This document shows, piece after piece, positions 9,001 through 22,100 of a stretch of 64,000 bases of DNA. The position numbers and the translations under genes were made by a program. The notes under the pieces were generated by a model. It made no database searches. It was not told where the DNA came from and worked only from the letters and a program-made list of their open reading frames with translations. How positions within the stretch are numbered: position 1 is the stretch's first letter; each line of letters starts with the position of its first letter. The stretch spans positions 9,548,001-9,612,000 of the forward strand of contig NC_088117.1 of NCBI RefSeq assembly GCF_036370855.1, in the 5' to 3' direction. The DNA is from Dromaius novaehollandiae (taxonomy: Eukaryota; Chordata; Aves; Casuariiformes; Dromaiidae).

Positions 9001-12000
9001 AAGCCAGTAAGCAGAGCCTGTGCGACGCAGGCAAAGGTATGGACGTAGATGACGCTGCAGATGATGCTCTTCCTCAGTCGAGTGACATTGGAGGCCGTGA
9101 ACCAATGGAAGAAAAGCTTCTGGAAATACAGGCACAAATTGAGGCAGTAGAAATGCACTTGACACGAGAACATATGAAACGAGTGTTGGGAGAAGTTTAT
9201 CTGCACACGTGGATTACAGAGAACACCAGTATTCCCACCAGAGGAGTCTGTGACTTCTTAATGTCCGATGAAGGATATGATGACAGAACAGCACGAGTAA
9301 GTGCACCTCTGTGTTCTGGGGATTCAGTGTTACAAGCTGCTGCTTTTTCCCTGCTCTGCATCCTTCAATGAAAATGTAACTTTGGGGGTGGTGGGAAAAA
9401 GAACCGTAATCATGTAATCCTTTCTGGTCAGCTTCTGTAGAGCACCCAGCTTAAGTTGTCCTTTCTTGCAGTTATGGAGCCAGGGTGGGGGGGTGTAAAT
9501 ACAGCTGTCGAAATTTTAATCAGGTACAATAAAGAATAAACACACCTCAGTTTTTTGCAGGATGAGGGAGAGGACTGCAGTTTTTCCATTGCTGTTCATG
9601 AGCTTAGAACATGTACTGGTTGAAAAGAATATCAGTTTCTGTGGCTAAGTTTACTTAATATGTCACTGTACAAAACTAAACTTGGGAGATGTTTCCTCTA
9701 GTCAGTTATGTCTGCAGTTGCAATTTTCTGAGTTGCAGTATCATTTTTTAAAGTTGTTTAATTGAAAATGCTGTGACTGTTCAACTGGTACCTCTGGTCT
9801 TGTCAGTGTTCCATTAACCTTCGGTGAGGGGATGAGTTGTAGAAATTCAGAAAGTGATCGTGTTGTACGAGTTAAATCCAGTGACCCAGAACTTTATGCA
9901 GGATCAATGTCTTTGTTTTGTGAAACACAGATCTATGGCCTGAACCTTCAGGCACGCTTGCATTTACTGAACTACAAGAAATGAGCATAACTGAATGCTT
10001 AGCCGTGACAGGAACGCTTCTCATACTGGCAGTACCCCTACCAAAATAAAAGCATAACTGTAAGGACAGTACCTTAACTATTGCAATGTGTAGAACAAAC
10101 GTGTGGCAGGAAATGAGTGATCAGTGAATCTTGCACGGGGCAGTGAAGTTTTGTGAATATAGATGTCAGACAAAGGTACCTTCACTGAGAAAATTCTGTT
10201 AGCAGCCTCCCAGGTCCTAAGATTGGAGGACGAGAATGTCTCACACGTCTCTATTTGTACCTCTTTGTATGAATAGAGAACAGTTCTTTCCAGTACCTGA
10301 ATCCTTGAATCACTTGAACTTTAAAAATCAAAACCAACCTTTATATTGCATCTGGAAAGACAGAGGAAACAAGCACGATATCCATTACTGATGTAATGTA
10401 TTTGTCTCTGCTGAGCTTATAAGCAAGCAGGCCACAGCTGTGTGGCCTTTAGTAATTCACAAGGCAAGTATTCTGGCAGAACTGCAATGGTTTTTTCTAG
10501 CATCCTCCCATTATTATGAATTGAAGGCTTGAGAGGTTGCTTTTCTTATCTTGTAAACAAGATATTTCTTTGTATAATGATTAAAAAGCTGACTTCCAAA
10601 TTCTGTCTATTCAGCTTGCTGTCACAGTTTAAAGGTCCTTGAGATGTGGTTTGCATCTATTGAAATGTCAAAGACACTTCAGTAATAAATTTGGTCATAT
10701 AAATGCTCTACTAGAGTGTATACATAATGAAGTTTATAAGATGACTACTGAAGATGTGCATCCAACTATTTTCTGAACAGGCTTTTTTTGGTACATCCAC
10801 TGTGATAGGCATGAGAATTTGAAAGCATTGCTGTAGTGGTCACTGGCATCCTCTAAGGTGGTATGATATTTGGTTCTCCCATGCTTTTTAAATTTGCAAT
10901 TAGCCTCACCTAAGACTGTTGGTTGCTCTTAAGTTCTGTATCCCTTTAGTGTGGGACAGAGAAATCTTCAGGAGTACATGAAAAATAGTCAGAGACTAAA
11001 TTAATCCAAGTCTCTGACTGCCCGGGACTTAGATTTCTGTATTTGAATTCAGCGAGGTGGATAGATCTTTGCATCCTGTATCATATTCTGAAATCACAGT
11101 ATCCCGAGAGGCTTCACCTTTCCGTAGGCAGCTGCCTTGCTCTAAACAATGCTGACTGCTGTGTGTTCCTAGGTGCTGATTGGGCATATCTTAAAGAAAA
11201 TGAACAAACAGACTTTCCCAGAGCACTGTAGCTTGTGTAAAGAGATCCTGCCATTCACTGATCGCAAGCAGGCAGTTTGCTCCAATGGACATATCTGGCT
11301 CAGGTAATCTGTTCTTTAAGAGTTTTTGCCCTTCTCCCCTCTCCCCTGGATAGGTTACTTATATTTAAATAGCTAACCTAAAACATTTTCCTAGTGTGGG
11401 AGTAAAAAGGTACAAAGCACGTTATCCATGCTGCAGTTAATTGCACATTTTTGCTGGCCAGATCTTCCCCTGAGAGAGGAGGCACCCTAGATTGAATTTG
11501 TTTATCTTATCAGTATGCTATTTTCCAAGATAAAATGCTTTTGATCATCTAACTTCTTTCTTCAAGTGGGAGGGCAGGGCAGGAGAAAATAGAGGAAAAA
11601 TCAAGCACAAGCGATCCTTTGGAATAGCAGATGAGAGAGCATGTTCTAGCTACTTTAGCATTTGAAAACAAATCAATTAACAAAAAGCAATTGGTAAGAA
11701 CTATGCTAAGAAGTCAGACAAGTTTTGGGACATCTGGAAAAGGAAATCTTTCAACACCGATGTATTGGTGTTGGCAGTTGTCCCTGAAGACTCAGTAAGT
11801 CAGTGGTCCAACACTTAAAGAAAAGTCTTTACCATCTAAGTTTTACCTAACAGATCTCATGTGCTATTTTGACTAAATAGTCATTACCCTCAGTTAAAGA
11901 TGCACTGGTTCTTCCCCTGCGCAATAACCCTCAACCTTCTCACCTTTTTCACTGCATGCTGCCTACAATTGTTTGGCCAGTGAAGAAACTTGTCTTTTCC

Positions 12001-13290
12001 ATAGTATGTTGGGTTTTGGCCTTTTTCGTTTACGTGATTCTGCATAATCGGGCGTACTTGTGAGTTTCATATACTTGAGTTAGTTATTTAATTTTTGGTA
12101 TTCATATGGCTCCCTACTGCCCTTACTCTCAGGAAGTGAGGGTTCCTGGGAACAGAGCCCAGCTTCAGTCAGAGCATGGGAGCAGGAAACAAAATTAACA
12201 CCAAACAGTAACACTTGTCTTTCACAGGTGCTTTTTAACCTACCAATCCTGTCAGAGTTTGGTATACAGAAGGTGTTTGCTTCATGACAGCATTGCACGG
12301 CATCCAACCCCAGAAGGTAAACTGTTCCTTATGCCCTAAAAAGGCCAGAATTATGCATTCTAAGTCTTATCTGCATAATGACTTGAATGAGTTTCATTGA
12401 CTTGCCTCTGTTAGGCTGCTGCTATGCAAAGCACTGGTATTCTGCATTGCATGGTGTTCTGTTGTTCATGCCTTAATGGCCTATATTAATTAGAACATGA
12501 CAACTGGAAATGAATTTGTAAATATTACATTTTAGCAGGAGCCAGGTAAATGTGTAATCTGTGCTGGAGTGCTACAACTATATTCAAGTTAAAGAAATCA
12601 ATTAGCGTCCAGTTCTGCAGATGCTGGATGTCTGACATTGAATTTCAGTGCAAGTTGAATTGATCCAGCACAAGTTAGGAAGAATTTGGCACCTTGCTGG
12701 CTAAGATCCCAAAGTAATGGCAGGTTGTGTGGCATTCTTGTGATTCCTGAGAATCAATTACAAGACTTAAACCACTGTACAGAGAGACAGACAGACAGAC
12801 TACAAGCTTCGTTTCCCTACATGGGAGAATAACAAAGAACCTAGGACTAAGTGCAGCAGTAAGCGAAGCATCTAATTTCAATTAACAAAGGCAAAAACAC
12901 TACCTTGCAAGACGATGTTCCTTTAATTTTTTTTCCGATATATGTTTGACACTTGTTTATGTAGAGACTATCTAGGTGGGTATGTAATGACGTAGCAGGA
13001 CCGTTTCACTTTAGTTTTGTCCCCTACTGAAGTGGGATTTAAACTGACACTACTTGAAACTTCAAGACATGGAATTGGATTCATTCCAAACTCTCAGTTA
13101 ATCCTGCACAGTGTATATACACAAACTATTTTAAGATTACTACCTAGTTTGTCTATCTCAATGTCATTCCTGTGTTTATCTTGACCTCCAGCTTTAAACA
13201 GTTTTTTTTCTGTTGTTTTTTTCAGATCCTGAATGGATCAAGAGGTTATTGCAAGGACCATGTACATTCTGTGATTCTCCTGTGTTCTAG
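5744..13290 (+). CDS. GTF3C4: GTF3C4 (TFIIIC90), general transcription factor 3C subunit 4, complete
   Basis: GTF3C4 is the 90 kDa subunit of TFIIIC. It helps recruit RNA polymerase III to tRNA and 5S genes and is reported to have histone acetyltransferase activity. Five exons (5744-6079, 7476-9296, 11173-11303, 12228-12316, 13226-13290) join in matching phases to 2442 nt: 813 residues plus TAG, close to mammalian length. Residues 1-50 are Ala/Gly/Glu rich. A strongly conserved beta-propeller-type delta region (for example GLEPLAWSEDHRVSVSTARS) runs to about residue 600. An acidic Ser-rich linker occupies about 605-655, and a helix (EKLLEIQAQIEAVEMHLTRE) follows. The C-terminus is a Cys-rich zinc-binding region with CSLC, VCSNGH, CFLTYQSC and CTFC. 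The start is the YY1-linked ATG; the frame is open further upstream but matches no known N-terminus. Confidence 0.97.
6080..7475 (+). other. GTF3C4: GTF3C4 intron 1
   Basis: This is 1.4 kb from GTGAGG to TTTCAG. The first 220 bp continue the CpG island; the rest is AT rich with nothing recognised. Confidence 0.85.
7476..9296 (+). CDS. GTF3C4: GTF3C4 coding exon 2 (607 codons)
   Basis: This single very large exon of 1821 nt holds most of the protein, residues 113-719. It starts VGPKKEVAECKEKFA after TTTCAG and ends ...DDRTAR before donor GTAAGT at 9297. Blocks such as MRGFKYSSWSPLGCDANGR and ECRDVGSVLLAVLFENGN are near-identical to mammalian GTF3C4. Only the acidic linker at about 605-655 is visibly divergent. 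Confidence 0.97.
9297..11172 (+). other. GTF3C4: GTF3C4 intron 2
   Basis: This is 1.9 kb. Read through from exon 2, the frame stays open for 24 codons and stops at 9369-9371. Two AATAAA hexamers follow about 160 bp later. No repeat or gene was recognised in the rest. Confidence 0.8.
9528..9540 (+). terminator. Possible intronic polyadenylation signals
   Basis: AATAAA occurs at 9528-9533 and again at 9535-9540, in the first 250 bp of GTF3C4 intron 2 and after the read-through stop. Use would give a composite terminal exon. The downstream sequence is only modestly U rich. Whether it is used is unknown. Confidence 0.3.
11173..11303 (+). CDS. GTF3C4: GTF3C4 coding exon 3
   Basis: This exon has 131 nt, acceptor TTCCTAG and donor GTAATC. 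It encodes VLIGHILKKMNKQTFPEHCS, then LCKEILPFTDRKQAVCSNGH and IWL: the first zinc-ligand pairs (CSLC and CSNGH). Arg763 is split with exon 4. Confidence 0.95.
11304..12227 (+). other. GTF3C4: GTF3C4 intron 3
   Basis: This is a 0.9 kb intron with nothing else recognised. Confidence 0.85.
12228..12316 (+). CDS. GTF3C4: GTF3C4 coding exon 4
   Basis: This exon has 89 nt, acceptor TTCACAG and donor GTAAAC. It encodes CFLTYQSCQSLVYRRCLLHD then SIARHPTPE, part of the Cys-rich C-terminal module. Confidence 0.95.
12317..13225 (+). other. GTF3C4: GTF3C4 intron 4
   Basis: This is a 0.9 kb intron with a small (GACA)n-like tract at 12786-12800 and otherwise nothing recognised. Confidence 0.85.
13226..13290 (+). 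CDS. GTF3C4: GTF3C4 coding exon 5 (terminal, stop TAG)
   Basis: The acceptor is a long T run ending TTTCAG. The exon encodes DPEWIKRLLQGPCTFCDSPV plus F and a TAG stop at 13288-13290, giving the last CxxC pair. The ending matches the mammalian protein. Confidence 0.95.
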
Positions 13291-13414
13291 AGAAGAGCTA
13301 TGTAAAGACTGAAAGTATTTTCTCTGCTGCATAGGCTCCCTTCAGTCTAGATGGATATAGAGCGTGGGAGTACACGCTTTACTGAAGGGAGAAGACACTG
13401 TCCGCAACCCTGTA

Positions 13415-13420
13415 AATAAA
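13415..13420 (+). terminator. Proximal GTF3C4 poly(A) signal AATAAA
   Basis: A canonical hexamer lies 125 bp after the stop codon. It would give a short-UTR transcript. Confidence 0.45.
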
Positions 13421-16400
13421 ACATTGGAGGGTCTAGAAAATCCTTAATCCAGAGCCCGATCCACGCTCCAGAAACGGGAGTATATCCAGAAGAGCAAGTT
13501 CGTAAAGCAGTTTGGAAATGCACCCCATTGAAGCATCAGCAGTTGACTGGACACACTCCCTTTTACTGAAAAGGAGCAGAAGTCTTAAGCATGCAGTCTG
13601 AACTGTCCTTTCTGCCTGGCAACTGCATGATTTCCTTAAGGCTAGGATGAGAACAGTGGAGCTGCTTCTCAAATACTCTTGGTGGGTAGAGAAGGCTTCA
13701 ACTTGTAGTGCTGTTTGTTTGCTTGTTAACAAGCACTGGCACTTGCTGCAGATATTAAACTCAAAGTAATTTGTGGTTCTAATATTTCTTGCAGAGTAAA
13801 GCATACACCAGTTATAGCCATATGAAAGAAGTTGGCCATTAGATTAGTTTCATTTAACATCTGAAAGAATAACTCTACTATCTCTTAACAGTTTTAACAG
13901 TATCTTAGCCAGAAGGCTAACATTAGCTGCCTGGGTCAAATATGGATGAGTAAGAAGAATTCTTAAATGTAATAATTATTAAACTATTAGCAATTAGATT
14001 GAACACTAATATATATATATATGTATAATTTCCAGTACTCTTAAGTCTCTTGCCCCGCTTTCCTTTTCTGAACTAAGTTCTAGCCACTTCCTAGCTTTTG
14101 CCAACATATGTGCTTTTTGTTTCACTTAAGCCTCTGCCAACAGGAATCATCTCTTCCAGTGTAACTCAGTTACCAAATTACCACCAATTTACCTTATTTT
14201 CAATTGAACTGAGTCTCCCTAATGTTTTACAGAAATTTGATACACAGGTAATCTCTCCCAGCTGAGTTTCTCTTTTAACAACAACAGTAAAAAAATAATA
14301 ATAATTTGGATAAAAGATGTCTTATCTAAAGTTTCCATGGTTGGGTATGGAGCCTGGTGAAGCCATTCTTACATAAACCTGACTTTATCATCAAGGGATT
14401 CATAAGTATGCCAGTAATATAGCATGGCTGAGCCCAGAAATTTACTCTGCTTTCTAACTGTCCTATAGGAAAAACAGTCTTTCTGTCTTTGGCACCCAAT
14501 TCATATGGGGAGCGGGAGAATCAACTTGCTATGCAGTGTTAGAGGAATAATACCTCCAAAGTGTGTATGGTTATTTGGTACAGTTTGTCGTGTTAACTTA
14601 AAACCATGTCCTCAAATATTCCAAAGTTTATGTATTTACATTCTTAGGAGTACCAGTCTGGACACTCAAGTGTGTTGCCCTGTTTGTGATTCATGACACT
14701 TCTAATTGTGTGTGAAGTCCTTTATAGGTATTTGAGAAAAATCAAGGAATTGTCCTGACAGCATCAGTCTCCAACAACACGTGTGGACTGGTGCTTAAGT
14801 TTCCTTGATTTAATGACTATGCATATTTTCCTAATGTTTCTTCACCTTTAGTAGGAGCAGATTTCTTCAGCTAACATTAAAACAAGTCAGGTGTCCTTAC
14901 TGTTCAGTGTTTCATGCATTAAGCATGATAGTGCTTTGACTGAGAATAATATTAATATAGTAGATTAGAACAGCATAAGCACATTCATCTGTAAAATAAT
15001 TAGTCTTATTTGTAAATATCCCTGGAAGTGATACCATAACTGTATTAAAGAAATGTTTAGTTTTCTATTGCTGTGCACTGAAAATTGAAGTGACTTTGGT
15101 GTGTCTGCAAAGAGAGAATCTGTAAATCATGATAGCATCTAGCAGGACAAGGTCAGAGTAGCCTCATGGGTGCTCAGTTTGAGGCAGGTACTGTACCTGG
15201 GGCAGCATTTATGTTCTCCTTACTTCCTGGTGTTGAGTGGAGGGGGGGTGGGGGAGAAGGACATTTATATCAATTTGAGCTGAAAAGGCTGAATAGAGGG
15301 TTTATTCATGGCAGTAGCGCTACCAGTTTTGATAGAAACTGCAAGTCCTTGCCCAAGCAGTCCTGACCAAGTGTTCTGGTTCAGAAATCCATCTGAGGAT
15401 GGAAGAGGTGAGAGAGCTTTCCAGAGCTATGTGCAAATGCTTTCAAAACAAACAAACAAAAAAAGTCAAAGATCATTTCTTTGATCTTGGTTTAAAGATC
15501 CTAATGAGAGTCTGCTGAAATGTTTAAGTCTGGCTGACCAGAACATTTAATGCAGTATCATTAGATTAAGGCCTCATGGTTACTTCTAGCAGTTCTCTAA
15601 CTCCCCTGGATTGAGTTGAATGCTTTAGACATTTAGAAGCTAGTACATCTGCTTTCAGCATTAATATTTATTTTCCTGTCTTTCAAGGTAGTAGATACTC
15701 AGTATACCATTGCCAGGTTATTTAACCTGATTTATGACTGCTGGGAGAATGGAATTTTAAAGCCAGCGATGTCGGCTTTGTCTGCATGCCAGTGGAGATC
15801 CTTTAGCACAAAGCTTTCACTTCTCACCCTGACCCATTCACAACGGGTAAAGAGGTATTGTGTGGTTTTTTTGTTTTGTTTTTTAAACCATCACTGGTTT
15901 CCAAGTGTATTTTTAACTAGTCTGGACCTGAATAGCATAGCACACCTCAGACCAGTAAAATTTAACCTCTGATGTTGATCATACTGAATCTTTCTGCCCA
16001 CTTACCAGCTGAGACTTCCTTCTCAAGAAACTATCTGGTTTGGACTCACCGCTTGCAGTTCTAGGAATGCGGGGTTTAGACCCATTCCTGTTAGAGTATT
16101 GTAATAATCCGCAGAGCTGCAGCGGCACCCTGATGAATTCTCTCACATTATCCCTCATGTTTTCCTAATCAAAATCTTGTTTTCATCCTGCGTAGAGCGA
16201 GTGGGTGAGGAAGATATGAGCATCAGCAGCCAGATCCTTGCTCTGTTTTGTTGTTAAGGAAGTTGCCTCCCAAACAAATACGCAGTAGAACTATCCGATA
16301 TTAAGGCCCAGTCTGTTTTGAAACACAAAGTATGCAAAGAATAAATCCCACTAAGTCAGAGTTTATCCCACTGAGCTTTTGCCCTGTAAATACTGAGGCC

Positions 16401-19070
16401 ACATATCTCAAACAAGTGAATAGTTTAAGGCTCTCCTCAACTGTTTCACCATTTGGTCGTAAACACTGTGACCATTTGTGATGCCTCATCTCTAGAGGAA
16501 GAATAGTACTCCAGAGGGACTAAGCTGTTCTTGATGCACTGCTTATAAATTTTTTAAAGGATTATAGTATTTGCTGTTGCATCTGAGGATTAATAGCCAC
16601 AGACATTACATGTTCTGTGTCTAAAGCCATTCTGTCATCATCCTTGATAAGTAGCTTCCGATAGCTTTAAGATTTGCTACTTATACCAATGAGTATCCAT
16701 CATGCTGACCTCAAGCAACTACCATTGGCTGCTGTGTATATCAAAATATCAAGGGTGTTTTTACCAAAAATGGTTGAAGATAATGGTTTTCATTCTTAAC
16801 TCACCCTGTTGAACCTCCCTGTAGTTTGAGGCTATTTTTAATGCAGGTTAATAGACTATAGAAAGTACAATGAGTAATTTGGACTAAGATACCATAAAAG
16901 TCCAATTAAATATTGAATAACCTTACTGAATGCAAGCATTTATAGTCCTAGTTAAAGGGTAACAAATCACACTTGAGTACTTATGCCATAACACTTACAG
17001 GAGACTTGTTCGTTACTGATCCAGTTTGGGAAACAGCGGACAGCCTTGTGGGCACAATGCAAGAGTCTCAGTTGCCATCTGTGGGTATGGCCTCAGAGGG
17101 AAGCAGCAGAAGAACCAGTTCCCACCCCTCAGAGCCTTCACAAATGAGCAGGGTGGGGGCTAATCATTCAAGTTGTTGTGCCCTAGACAACATCTAAGCT
17201 TTGTGTGTGTGACAGATATGCGAGGTCAGTTAGATGCATTTACCAATAGACTCTCTTCAAGGAGCATGTTGAAGGTCAGTACTGTAATAAGAGGGAAATA
17301 CCTGTCACTTTCCTAGTCTGCCATTTTGCATGAACGGGGCTGGGTATGTCAGAGACCACCACATGCCTATTCTTCCTACGAGGAATCACGATAAAGTGCT
17401 TGTTTGCATTTTGCATGCCAGTTTAGCCTTGTCATTGAGTTTCAATTGTCCATTCTTTCTGGCACTCACCTGGTAAGTGTGTACTTAGTATTAGTCCAGT
17501 ACATATCAGAATATAGTAAGCTTCAAAGTTTGTTACTGCAGAGCTCTAACCTAGTTTGTATTATTTTTGCAGCTGGAAATAAGAGCAGTAAGCAGTCTCA
17601 GGCTCAAAAGTATTGTTAGTCATGGCAGAAGTCACATTTAGAACCAAAATTTAACTATCGGAATGAACCAGAAGAGAACGTTTTACAGGATCTCAGCAAA
17701 TAAAGGTGAAATGCTCAAAGTAGTTACCAATACTATTTCTCTATCCCAATTCCCCTCTTGTATTCCCTTTTGAAGCATCTTTGGAAGCTTTCTACATGAG
17801 GCCTGTAAATGCACAGATTACCCTGACTGAATTCAAGACATACTTCCCCCCCGCCATGCCCCCCCCCCTTTTAACCAGACCTGGTACAAACCTCTGTGTG
17901 GAGATGCCTGCTGGTTTACAGCTTCACTGTTAAACACTAGGTTGACATAGCTGCTTCTTCCCCTCCATGCAAGTAAACAAGAACCACTTGAGGTTGGCTT
18001 TGTAAATCTAGACTGCTGCCCTACCTATTTGAAGATGCAGGAGTCTTAACAAGATGGACAATAGCTTTCTCTGGAAGTCACAATCTAGGATAGTTTTTCC
18101 ACAATTTATAGAAATTAGCGTGCATGTATAGCAGTGTCCTCAGAGCAGCTGTCTTCATATCTAATGGACGAGGGCCTTAGGTATATTTTCACTTGAATTA
18201 CTATCTATGCTAATCCTTAGCTGTACTGAGCTTTAAATCATACAACATACGTACTAATATCTAACACTGGAGATGTTCTCAGACACTTGGTGTCATCTTG
18301 AATATTTTTATTCCATCACCATTTTTATTAGTGCTAACTCAGTTTTTAGCAGTCTTCATTCAAAAGACCTGGAACGCCTTGTGTTTTGTCATCCGTAAGC
18401 ATTAGCTGTATAGTGACCTCAGGGTGTCACAGCTGAATGAGCGTGGCTGGAGAGGACTGTTTTCACTGTTGCAGTGCAGCCACCTCTTGGTGGTGCATGG
18501 GGTACTTACTAGCGTTAACTACACTACAGGTCAGGACAGAGTAGAGTAATTCCCTGTGCTATCCTAGGCTTCAGCTGACTCAACCAGCATATGAATATTG
18601 GAGTAGGAGTGTCTTCATCCCAGGAACACTTACGCACTGTTGAAAGCCTACAGCAGGAGTTACAGGGCCAGGCCAGCCCTGCAGCATTCCTCCTTTACAC
18701 TAAAGTGGAAAGCCAGCCCTGAAAAGGGGAAACCCGAGAGCCAACCAAATGGAACTGCTCAGAGACTAGTTTAATTTAATTGCTCCACTGATCTAACTGA
18801 TCTCTTCATGCCATTTTTATTCCATTCAGGGGTGCAAGTGTTGTAGCTGGCAGGCCACATGGTCACACAGCCGAATGGAAAGCAAATTTAGGTTTTAGTC
18901 TTCAGTTTCTGGATTCTTCCCTTGAGACCTAGCTCATGGGAGGGTCTGACAAAGTTGCTGTGAATATTGATGCTGTGTATATGGCATATTTTGTAAACGT
19001 GAAGCAAACTTGGATGAATGTTTTGTATACTGCGACAGTAGCATTGTAATCCTGCTCCTTTTTTATTCTA

Positions 19071-19084
19071 AATAAATAAATAAA
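19071..19084 (+). terminator. Distal GTF3C4 poly(A) signal cluster
   Basis: Three overlapping AATAAA hexamers (19071, 19075, 19079) are followed by a GU-rich stretch (TGCTTGTTTGTAATGTCTG) in the position of a downstream element. This looks like a genuine 3' end on the plus strand. Confidence 0.55.
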
Positions 19085-19105
19085 GTGCTTGTTTGTAATG
19101 TCTGT

Positions 19106-22100
19106 ATTTTAAGGGGCTGAATTCCTGGAGGAACACAGGGTGCCAGCATCCAAGACGGACAAGAAAGAGCGGTGTAGTTAAAGCACTCAGTCCTTCAGCA
19201 CAAAGCTTCACTCTTCAAAAACACCCCGCACTGACCTCAACGTGCACACAGATCTAACACGGACTGTGCAGAGTTGCAAATGTGACTATATGCCTTGTAT
19301 AAAGTTAGTTTTTCAATTGTGACATTTGAAAGACTTCACTTATGGGGCTATGGTAAAGGTGAACATAGGTCCAGAGATGCAGCTAGACACTGCTTATTTC
19401 AAAGGAGTTTTACTGTGCAGAGCGACTGCATATAGGCAGCTCCTCTGCTCCACTTACTGGATCTCTTACTGTGGTAACCTTGTAGCTCATCCATAGAGTA
19501 AAAGGATAAATGACTTTTAGCCTAAGCTGACCAAAGCAAATAAGGATAAGAATTATCCCTTCCTTTTAATCTTTCAAGATTTTATATATAAAGAGAAGAA
19601 AAAAGAAGGAAGTGACTTTCTAGAGGGATGTAACAAATGTGCCTCATTCTCTTAACTCTGAGGCATCAGATGCAACGGACAACTTGCAAACCAGGAATTT
19701 AGCTTACAAGCATTCAAATACCTGGGGGGTGAAAATGAGCATCAGCCAGTTGTGTCAGTATACATGGAGGAAGGGAGACGCAGGAAATCTGAAAGTGTAC
19801 TTTAAAAGCAGATTCTGTGGATCCAGACCATAATTTCCCAGTTGTAGCATTAACAGTTTGGGATTCCTAGGTAGTAAGTAGCTCACCTCGCCCTTATCTT
19901 GCTGGGCAAGAAGCATGCTGAGTTGCCACTGAAGCTACAGAGACCCTTTCAGCAGAGGCCCAAGTCCAGCTCTCCCTGAAGCCAGGTGAAGCCTGACAGA
20001 GTAGAAGTCAGACCCTGCCCATAGCTATCGCATCCCACCTGCCTGGCAGTTTTGATTCTGTGCTTCTAGCAAGGGAAGCGATGCTCTGGTCACGTTCAAT
20101 CGCTTGTACCAGGTCTTTCTGCCTCTAAGACGGTGGTTGCTATCACCCTGAGCAGACAGATACACACCTTGATTACTTACTTATAAATAAGGGTTAACTT
20201 TCTCAAGGTAGCACAGTAAAGTCAGGAGGCAAAAGAACATTAGCTTACAAGAGAGTTTTGTAGTACAGTAATTTGTTTTTAAACTTTTTTTTCTGAAAGG
20301 TGAGAGCAGATGAATGAACAATGTCAGTGATAAAACACCAGAACAAGAAAACCCACAACAATTCATCCTACCACTTTTATGTTTGGACCTCTTTCCTACT
20401 CCAGCCTCACTAAATATCTGTTTGAGGCTAACAGGTCTCCTGTAAAATCAGATGGCATTTGTGTGGAAAGGATGTTTGCCTCTTCTGATTTGTATTCACT
20501 TTTTCCTGTTTGTGAAGACTTTTGCTAATTTTATATTTTTATTTATATATATATATATGTAATTAATTCCATTTTGAGTACAAAGTAAGCAACCACATCC
20601 TAAATCAGTACGAGACTAACAACTCCAGATACAGTAAATATGCTTCATCTGTTTCGACAGAGAGACTGGATGGTTATACTGATCTCGCTACCACTTTTTT
20701 TTCCAAGATTGGATTGTGATGCCTTAGAGCTAGGATTTAGTTTTTGTCATGAATAACTTCTTATAAGGAGAACTGAAGCCTGTAATCTTACTTTTCCTCA
20801 TTCACTGTCACTAGAACTTAACTGAAATATCTGATATTGTAACTGTGTCTGTCAGCAAAATGCCCTCTATCAGTGGAAGTAAAGAAGGTCAGTAGATATC
20901 TTTATACCATGATCTCAAGAGTGTTTGTAGTTACCTGGCCACTGTCACAACACTGGTGGTGAAGTCTGTGAGAGGACCTGGGCTCTAATACAGCCTTTCT
21001 GCCACCCAGCCATTCCCCTCTCCTCACCAGCACAGCCTGAACCCCTCCTCTCCCCAGCCTCCTGAGCCACTGAATGCCAGCACTCCAGCTCCAGAAAAAT
21101 TGTATTAACCAACTTTCTTTGATTAAAGGGGCCTGACCACCTTTTCTTTTCTCCCATAGAATCAAACTGTTCTTGTTGCAGAAAGGAGGGTATCAAGGAC
21201 AGCCTGCTTGTAGAGGGGGAAAAACTTTTCTGTATCAAGTAAGAACATACAAACAGGGCAAAAACTACCTTTCAGATTCAGTTTTCATGACTACTCCACA
21301 CAGACAGGCAATTACAGGGTGATGACCCCAGTTTGTTCCTACTAAAGATCAATCCGGCTCCAGCTGCACAAATGGGAAGTGGACCTGAGGCACAGGAGCC
21401 TGCCAGGCATGTCTTTGCCCTAAAACATCCCCTTCATCACTGCAGTCCCACAGTTTCTGCAGCATCTCATGAACAGACGGTTGTAGAACTAGCTACGCTC
21501 AAGGTTTTTGTGCTGACATCACCACCCAAGAAGCACCCAAGCTCTACAAGGAGAGGCAAGAAACCAAAGAGGAAGGAAGGGGATTCTTTCAAGAACCACC
21601 GAGATGGTGCTAGAGGATTGGGGGTTTGCCTGGAGGTGTTCAAACAGCCTTCCATGACAGCGCCTCGAAGGATCTATCGTTTGGAGCAGGTGGGCATGAA
21701 ATCTTGTGGAGCAATTGGACAGACTCATCTTGTTGCTGAACAAGATAATTAACAGCATAATATATAGGGTGTAACACAACCTCCAAACAGCCCTCTCTGC
21801 AAAGTGTCTTTGGAAAAAAGAGTGATAAAAGATGTCTAGTTCAGAACTGGGCACACTATAAAATAAGTAAAGTCTGTTCCCTGCTGTGTTGTTAGCACCT
21901 CCTCTTTACCTTGTTTTTCTCATTGCTTAACGTTTGTTTTGCCAGAATAAGATGCTAATAAAATCAAGCGTAGTTACCAAATTGGTTTTCAAATGTTGCA
22001 TTCCAATTATAAAAGCCTAATTCCTTCCTCCATCCACCGAACCTTTTTGGTATTAACAGGCTTTACTATGCAAAGTGATGCAGGGGCTGTTTCATTTACA

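Larger units (their letters stand above)
13291..19105 (+). other. GTF3C4: Probable long 3' UTR of GTF3C4
   Basis: There is no further gene on this strand, and candidate poly(A) signals occur at 13415-13420, 17699-17704 and a cluster at 19071-19084. The last is the strongest by context, so a 3' UTR of up to 5.8 kb is inferred. A short TA repeat lies at 14009-14022. Open frames within it are short and unremarkable. The exact end needs transcript data. Confidence 0.5.

Noticed and set aside
21333..21752. 139-codon plus-strand frame between GTF3C4 and AK8, with a CTGGAGGTGTTCAAACAG word reminiscent of CR1 elements
   Set aside because: No recognisable protein domain, and similarity to a CR1 tail ends after that word.
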